Source of the DNA: Sorex araneus
Taxonomy: Eukaryota > Chordata > Mammalia > Eulipotyphla > Soricidae
Assembly: GCF_027595985.1 (NCBI RefSeq)
Contig: NC_073313.1
Location: 79,879,994 to 79,943,993 of the forward strand
DNA length: 64,000 nt
Reading direction: 5' to 3'
Position numbers and translations under genes: made by a program. The notes under the pieces were generated by a model that saw only the letters and a program-made list of their open reading frames with translations, made no database searches and had not been told where the DNA came from. Of the stretch, positions 56,451 through 64,000 are shown piece by piece (position 1 is the stretch's first letter; every line of letters starts with the position of its first letter).

Positions 56451-57623
56451 ATGTCGATATCCAAACAAAGTAGGGCAAGAGTTTATGCAGAGGTTAATGC
56501 AGAACGACCCAGAGAATACTGGGATTATGAATCATATGTGGTGGAGTGGGGAAAACGTGATGATTACCATCTCATTCGAAAACTGGGCAAGGGAAACTAT
56601 AGTGAAGTATTTGAAGCTATCAACACTAAAAATAGGAAAAAAGTTGCCATTAAAATACTCAAGCCAGTAACGGATAATAAAGTCAAGCGTGAAATAAAGA
56701 TTTTGGAGAATTTGCGTGGTGGTCCCAACATCATATATTTACAAGACATTATAAAATGCCCTAGTATAGGAGCACCTGCCTTGGTGTTTGAGCTTGTAAA
56801 CAACAGAGATTACAAAGAATTGTACCATACATTCACTGACTATGATATTCGGTTCTACATCTATGAGATTTTGAAGGCCTTGGACTATAGTCATAGCATG
56901 GGGATTATGCACAGAGATCTGAAACCCCATAATGTTATGATTGACCATGAAAACAGAAAGCTATGGCTAATTGACTGGGGGTTGGCTGATTTTTACCATC
57001 CTGGAAGAGAATATAATGTTCGAGTTGCATCCCGATACTTTAAAGGTCCTGAGCTAATTGTAGAATATGAGATGTATGATTATAGTCTAGATTTATGGAG
57101 CTTGGGTTGCATGCTGGCAAGTATGATATTTCGCAAGGAGCCATTTTTTCATGGTAATGATAATGATGATCAGTTGTTGAAAATAGCCAACGTTCTGGGC
57201 ACGAAAGATTTCTATAATTATATTAACAAATACAAAATCTTATTAGATCCCCATTTCAAAGTAATGTTAGGCACACAACCCCGAAAGCATTGGGGTTGCT
57301 TTGTTCACAGTGAGAACCAGCACCTTGTCAGCCCAGAAGCCTTTGATATTCTAGACAAGCTGCTAGTATATGACCATCAGTCACGGCTCACTGCCAGAGA
57401 GGCCATGGAACACCCATATTTTTGTACTGTAGTTAAGAACCAAACTCAACTTGATTCATGTAGTAAACCAGGACAGAAAATGCATGAAGAAAAGGGCAGT
57501 ATGAATCCAGGTAATTCTTTAGGGCCAGGATCTTCAGCCCTTGGACGTCAGGCAGATCCACCGGTGACAGGTGCTGCTAAGACCGCTCGGAAAACCACTA
57601 AACCAACTCGCACTAACAAGTAA
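56451..57623 (+). CDS. Intact CK2-alpha retrogene (casein kinase II catalytic subunit-like)
   Basis: One uninterrupted 390-residue frame aligns end to end with casein kinase 2 alpha (391 residues in human CSNK2A1); the parent gene has many exons, so this is a processed copy. The start chosen aligns with the parent's methionine and SRARVY; an in-frame ATG 21 bases upstream (56430) would add seven residues. Visible kinase parts in order: glycine loop GKGNYSEV, catalytic lysine in [15 protein letters not shown] (the CK2-specific form of DFG), the [14 protein letters not shown] activation segment, and [11 protein letters not shown] near the end of the lobe. All catalytic residues are kept. Beta-subunit contact positions L41, F54, I69 and V112 (parent numbering) are also kept. 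Differences: K49N, V66A, the K74-K76 basic run replaced by T-D-N, and a tail that lost its proline-directed phosphorylation sites and ends in a basic stretch ([14 protein letters not shown]). A purifying-selection history is inferred from the open frame, not measured. Confidence 0.93.
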   Translation: MSISKQSRARVYAEVNAERPREYWDYESYVVEWGKRDDYHLIRKLGKGNYSEVFEAINTKNRKKVAIKILKPVTDNKVKREIKILENLRGGPNIIYLQDIIKCPSIGAPALVFELVNNRDYKELYHTFTDYDIRFYIYEILKALDYSHSMGIMHRDLKPHNVMIDHENRKLWLIDWGLADFYHPGREYNVRVASRYFKGPELIVEYEMYDYSLDLWSLGCMLASMIFRKEPFFHGNDNDDQLLKIANVLGTKDFYNYINKYKILLDPHFKVMLGTQPRKHWGCFVHSENQHLVSPEAFDILDKLLVYDHQSRLTAREAMEHPYFCTVVKNQTQLDSCSKPGQKMHEEKGSMNPGNSLGPGSSALGRQADPPVTGAAKTARKTTKPTRTNK

Positions 57624-58715
57624 TTGCTCCTTCTGTCTCCTGATGCTCAGGCAGAGGTAGGTAATCCATTCTCTTCCGAATGTTGCTTACGTCTGGAGGG
57701 GAGGGCCAGATACTTAAAAAACCGCTGTGTCTGGATGTTCTTTATGTGGTTTTGCTAGTTCAACCCCCAAATGGTTGATTTTCTTTTTTCTTCTCCTCCC
57801 AGACGCTTTTGTTTATATGCATTTGCAGGAAAGAATGTATTTAGAATTGCTAGGATCTGCAATCAACTGGGCTTTTTGATGCCGTGTGCTAGGAATCATT
57901 GTTCCAGTGTGATTGATGAATGAAGGAAAGCGACAAACTCAGAACTAGAAGAGAAAGACGGCAGAGGCCCGCAGCCAGCATCCAACAGATCATCTCACCG
58001 GGCCACGCTGGAATAAGGAATGGAGAAGAATTGGAGATCAGTCATCAATCGTTTCAGAGCATGGACATTTGAAAGGGAGGGGAGGCCATAGTGTAAGTCA
58101 CTTGAGTTAACAACTTAGCCCTCTAGCCTCAGGAGAAATGACTGCATCTGTATCCCATGCAGAAATGGATGATTTCTGCAGATTTATTTACGAAGGAGGG
58201 TAGGATGTACGGCCAGGCTGATCAGGAGAGCAGCTGCCATTTTTCTCCTTTCCTCTCCATTTCCAGATATTTAGTATCTTGAGTTGGGTGTTATACCATC
58301 TTTACTGCAGGTTTTAGGGGTCAGAGATGAGAAGGGCTTGCCTGGTGTACACTCGGACTGGAATTGCATGCTATGGAAATGTGTTCAAAGATAGAATGAA
58401 TGATCATGTCTTATCTGATAAGGTTCTAAAACAGTGAGATTAACCAGATATTTGATATGAGGGAGTACACAAATAACAATCCTATGTAATAACAAGGTCC
58501 TCTGGTGTTAGAGATTAGACATTTCTTAATGTCTTAGGCATTTCTACATTCAGTGTGAATCGGTAGTTTGTCTTTATGTTGAGAATTTTGGGGGGGTCGT
58601 TGACCCTGAGCTCAGTTTGGGAAGAATCGACCATCTTCACAAATGGAGTGTTCAAACGAATGAGCGTTTATCTCCCAGTCTTCCCAAACTTCTGCAGTTT
58701 AACTAATAAATAGTT
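57624..58715 (+). other. Sequence downstream of the kinase retrogene, possible 3' UTR
   Basis: About 1.1 kb of largely non-repetitive sequence follows the stop. AATAAA at 58705-58710 is the first convincing poly(A) signal. No genomic poly(A) tract or flanking target duplication could be seen, so the end of the retrocopy is not defined; an old insertion would have lost both. Confidence 0.3.
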
Positions 58716-58974
58716 TGTAGTTGTCCCTGAACAGCTGTTTTTGGATTTTTGTCCTAGGTAACTGTTTGCTTTCACATTTTATAGGATTTAAATTTTTTGC
58801 TTTCAAGCCTGTAATTCTGTAACTAGAAATATGATTGCATTCTTTAATGTTTACCACGTGTGCTTGCTAAACTCATTTATTCTACATTTTCTTGTTGTTC
58901 GTCCTATCCACCGGGGTATGTGTTTTCTCTCCAAGTGATCCTGATATCTGCCAATAACAAGAGTTTGCCCTCTC

Positions 58975-59215
58975 TTGGCCAATCCGCATGTGCTTTCCTC
59001 TGTCTTTCCTTCCCTCCTTGCTGCTTCCCTTCCTCCCTTCTGGCATTCCTCTCCGTCTTCCCATGGCTCTCTCCTTCCTCCCCTCCTTCCTTCCTCATCT
59101 TGTCCCTTTCTTCTTCGCTCCTTTTGCCTTCTCTCCTTTATTTTCCTCCCGCCCTCATATCTATGCTTTCCTTTCCCTTCCTGTCCTTCCCCCACCTTTC
59201 TTTCTACTTTTATGG
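58975..59215. repeat. Polypyrimidine (TTCC/CTCC) tract
   Basis: About 240 bases on the + strand are nearly all C and T, with imperfect CCTTCCTTCC units and few purines. It lies 1.4 kb upstream of RTL8. Confidence 0.9.
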
Positions 59216-59219
59216 GGAA

Positions 59220-59925
59220 ATGATTGCAATGGTCTTAGCCCCCATTACAATATTGACTCGATCTTGCTCTAGGGGCAGAAGATATTCCGCCTTTTCCCTG
59301 GAAGCGGCATGTGAGTTGAAGGTTTCTGCAGATGCTCTGATCAGATTGGGTAGGAAGGCGGGCGGCCCCTTGGGGTTCAACGCTAATAGGAGCCTTTTCC
59401 AAAGCACTGTAGGGCACAGAGCTCCTCCCTCTAGTAGGTGTTGACCCCGGGGAAAGGAAAACATACGCTGACACGCAAAACTGTAAATCAGCGTGTCTAG
59501 CTAAGTCATTTGTCATTTCACAAAACTCTGAACATGGCAGATGTTCTTCAATAGATGGATGAGTCGCCAGTCGTGGCAGACAGACTTGGACCCATGCTGT
59601 GGAGGACAGACGGTTAAGTATAACATTTCCTGGTGATGGCAGCAGAGAGCGGGGCCCTTAAGCTGCTTGTGAGCAGTAGCTGCCGAGCAGGCTGCAAAGC
59701 CCAAGATTAAGTTGCCTTCTGCTCTGGCGCATCTGGCCAAGAGCAGACTGACTCCCCCTCCTGGTCTGAAGAGGTGCGCTGCGACGTCGAGCACGCGCCC
59801 GAGCGCGGCCAGTAAGCCACAGAGCACATGAAGAGGTTCCCGAACGTGACAGTCACTGGACATGCCGGGCCCGTCTCCCACTGGGCTTCTCTGGCGGACT
59901 TGGGAGAGTAGCTGGGACTTGCCGG
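59220..59925. other. Upstream flank of the RTL8 CpG island
   Basis: GC content rises gradually from left to right. No exon is evident; open frames on the minus strand (59513-60040) are composition-driven. Confidence 0.4.
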
Positions 59926-59929
59926 TGCA

Positions 59930-61560
<1,631 letters not shown>

Positions 61561-62247
61561 CCTCTTAGTTTCGCCCAGAGTCCAGTGCTCTTCTGAATTT
61601 GCAGTATTTTCTTAGTTATGTGCTTGCTGGTCAATTATTTATAGGAGTTTTTTAAGGAGACTTTTATCATTCTACCCAACTCCCCACCACTACTACCCGG
61701 ACACAAATCTTTTTCTTATTTTCAATAAATTCCAGACGCTATTAAAAAGAACTTGAGTGTCAGTAAATGTAGTACGTCTCCTTCCCTATCCCGGTGAAAG
61801 TGGGCCGTGGGTTCTTTAGGAGACACGCTCCTTGCCGTCCCAGGGCTGCTCCTGGTGGACATTTTCTCTGGCCCAGAAAACAACCAAGTTAGGACCCTCA
61901 GGTGGTGCTGGGGTGGGGACTCCACCGGCTACTGTCAACCCCAGACAGTGATTCCTGGAAGTATGTTAGGAGTGGAACAAGCCTCTTTGCAGTGGGTCTC
62001 ATTTCCTGATACTAGGTGGGGAAAAGGCTTTGCTCGCAGGTTTCTTCATTTCTCGAAAGTGGCCAGAGGCCACCCATGTTGTCACAGCATAATACCACAC
62101 GGATGGAGAACAGTTCCGTTTCACCCATCCTCCCGGGAACCGGCAGCATGCTATATTCATCCTTAAATTGTGTGTATGGATATATGCGTATGTGTATGTA
62201 TACATAAAATTTATAGCATAGTTTATATGTTTGCATATATATACATA

Positions 62248-62408
62248 TATATTTGACTTTGGGGCAACACCTGGTGGTACTTGGGGCTTGCTCCTGTCTC
62301 TGCACCCAGAGGTCACTACTAGCAGGACTCGGGGGACCACATGGGGCACAGTCCAGCTCGGCTGCATGCGAGTCAGTGCCCTACCTGCTGTGCTATCCCT
62401 TGTCCCCC
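62248..62408 (-). mobile_element. Type A SINE, old
   Basis: Reverse: GGGGCAACACCTGGTGGTAC, GGTCACTACTAGCAGGACTC, CTACCTGCTGTGCTATCCC. It is preceded by an ATATAC microsatellite at 62165-62252. Confidence 0.85.
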
Positions 62409-62419
62409 AATTTGTGTTC

Positions 62420-63060
62420 GTTTTTATTGTGTGGGCAGTAGTAGTGGGAGGGGGCATCAAGGCACGCAGAAATGAGACTGGCTACAAATCTGGTTGCTGA
62501 GTTGTAAGAGTAAGAAAGTGCATGCCTGCCTACTGAGCAGAAAGGGAAACCATCCTTCTGTCTGTCTGCCCTTTAACCTCCTGCCTACTGCCCATGCTCC
62601 CTCACCAGTTAGTGATCATTCAACGAAATATCCTTACGTCATTCACAGGTAGGCCTGCGTCCTTAGTGTGCTTGTTAGAGGTGATGCGATCGAGGTCTTG
62701 CCTGAGCCGTATAAGCCCCCAAAGGTCCAACCTGAAATTATCACACTGGGGCATTAGGACATCAGCATCTGCCTCGGGCGGAGGGGAGGACACAAGCATT
62801 CTGTCCAAAGCAATTGCTTTGCCAGCTCACCCCTTACCATTGCCTTTCTTCGGTTTAGTATAGCTCACTTCTGAGCAACCCTTTCCGTGTCCCCAATAAA
62901 GAAGCCTCACATCAGAAGTGAATCTCAAAGATGGGAGAAACACTGAACACTTTAACATCCACCAAGGAAGAGAAACACAGAGGCATGAGAGAGAACATAA
63001 AATTAATCCTGTTGATGTTCTTTGAAGCCCAAGATAACATTACACTAATTTTGTGACATG
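62420..63060. other. Unassigned stretch downstream of RTL8
   Basis: Contains AATAAA at about 62896 but no gene feeding it that I can recognise. Confidence 0.3.
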
Positions 63061-63078
63061 CATGTGTAATATATTATT

Positions 63079-63250
63079 ATTATTTTGCTTTTTGGGTCAC
63101 ACCTGGCAATGCACAGGGGTTACTCCTGGCTCTGCACTCAGGAATTACCCCTGGCCATGCTCAGGGGACCATATGGGATGCTGGGATTTGAACCCGGGTC
63201 GGCCGCGTGCAAGGCAAACGCCCTACCCGCTGTGCTATCTCTCCAGCCCC
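63079..63250 (-). mobile_element. Type A SINE, young, 12 bp target duplication
   Basis: TAATATATTATT at 63067-63078 recurs at 63251-63262. The sequence is close to the copy at 36829-37005. Confidence 0.94.
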
Positions 63251-63262
63251 TAATATATTATT

Positions 63263-63955
63263 TTTTAATTTTTATTTTTATAAGTTTGTTCACAATAAGT
63301 TATTAACTTCAGTATTCTAGCACCAAACCCACCACCATTACACCTTTCCACCACCATTATTTAGAATTTTTCCATTACCACCCAAGCCTGCCCCAAAGGC
63401 AGGAACTGAATATTTTTTGTGTGTTGCCTTTTAAGAGCAATCTGATAAAAATGATCCCAAAAATGTACAAGGGTTGCTGTATCTCACCTTGGAGTGGTTA
63501 AGCCCTTGTATAAGAGATTACTCCCATGTTGTTACAGGTTGAATCTTGTGTGCTAATGTATGCGTGTGTGGGCATGTTGGTTGAGATCTGTTGCCTTCTA
63601 CTTTACCCCCCGTCAAATCTGGTGTGCTACTGTGCTGCTCTTCATACATCAGTGGTGTAGAGCATAATATGTCACGCAGCATTTGTGGCCATGCGCTCCA
63701 GGAATTCTAAGATTTTAAATACAACTGGAGACAACTAGAGTGAAATATGTCTCTGCAGCTGGTTGCTTTCTTCTGAGATCCATTTGTGAGTCTCTGGATC
63801 ATGGCCATGAATGAGCTTATATGGTACCACGGGCAGTTCGTGTGCGGGACTGCCAGGCTTGGGAAGCTCAGGGACCTGGGGGAGGGGGCCCGTTCCTGAC
63901 TCTGTGCACTGCAGATATTGACTTAAAGCCTGTAATTAAAATATAATATTGTGCT
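63263..63955 (-). mobile_element. L1 3' UTR, long fragment
   Basis: Reverse: GTATTCTAGCACCAAACCCA, CACCTTTCCACCACCATTAT, then extended 3' UTR with GTGAGTCTCTGGATCATGGC. CTAATTTTGTG occurs both near 63044 and near 63954 and may be its target duplication. Confidence 0.65.
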
Positions 63956-64000
63956 AATTTTGTGGTACACATGAATATAATATAGGAAAGCATGGAGGAG

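Noticed and set aside
58860-59444. 194-codon frame over the polypyrimidine tract
   Set aside because: The S/P/L/F-rich reading is a by-product of C/T-only sequence, and all three forward frames stay open there.

Overview
The window reads as mammalian nuclear DNA from a shrew (Soricidae, probably Sorex). The evidence is dozens of copies of a tRNA-derived SINE whose head and tail match what I recall of the shrew SOR SINE, plus L1 3' ends, split genes and one CpG island. Three real genes are visible, all on the + strand. The last exons of a CT55-like gene lie at 1431-10622. An intact intronless CK2-alpha retrogene lies at 56451-57623. The domesticated gag gene RTL8 lies at 60593-60934 in a CpG island. 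CT55 and RTL8 are neighbours at human Xq26.3, so the window is probably X-chromosomal. There is nothing bacterial here: no CRISPR, operons or ribosome binding sites. Layout: 1-11 kb holds CT55 terminal exons and introns full of SINEs and L1 pieces. 11-39 kb is gene-poor and repeat-dense. 39.7-41.9 kb is a decayed RTE-clade LINE. 42-49 kb is L1, HAL1-like and SINE sequence, including an internally deleted L1 with a 20 bp target duplication. 49.6-50.0 kb is an orphan GC-rich promoter-like segment. 50.3-51.3 kb is a cluster of old SINEs. 52-56 kb is L1 and LTR-like sequence. 56.4-57.6 kb is the kinase retrogene. 59-61.8 kb is a pyrimidine tract, the CpG island and RTL8. 62-64 kb is SINE and L1. 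The most interesting pattern is a modular family of mobile elements. One tRNA-like head carries either of two bodies. Tail A ends in an A-rich run with the motif TGACCCAAAAAGC, as expected for L1-driven copying. Tail B ends in ACAGTG-like repeats and is built from sequence also present in the 5' region of the RTE LINE in this window (39668-39806). Headless short elements (type C) join that RTE 5' region directly to the same tail B. The RTE protein remnants look, from memory, very like RTE elements of parasitic nematodes, so horizontal transfer is worth testing. In the entries below, 'type A', 'type B' and 'type C' refer to these three forms.
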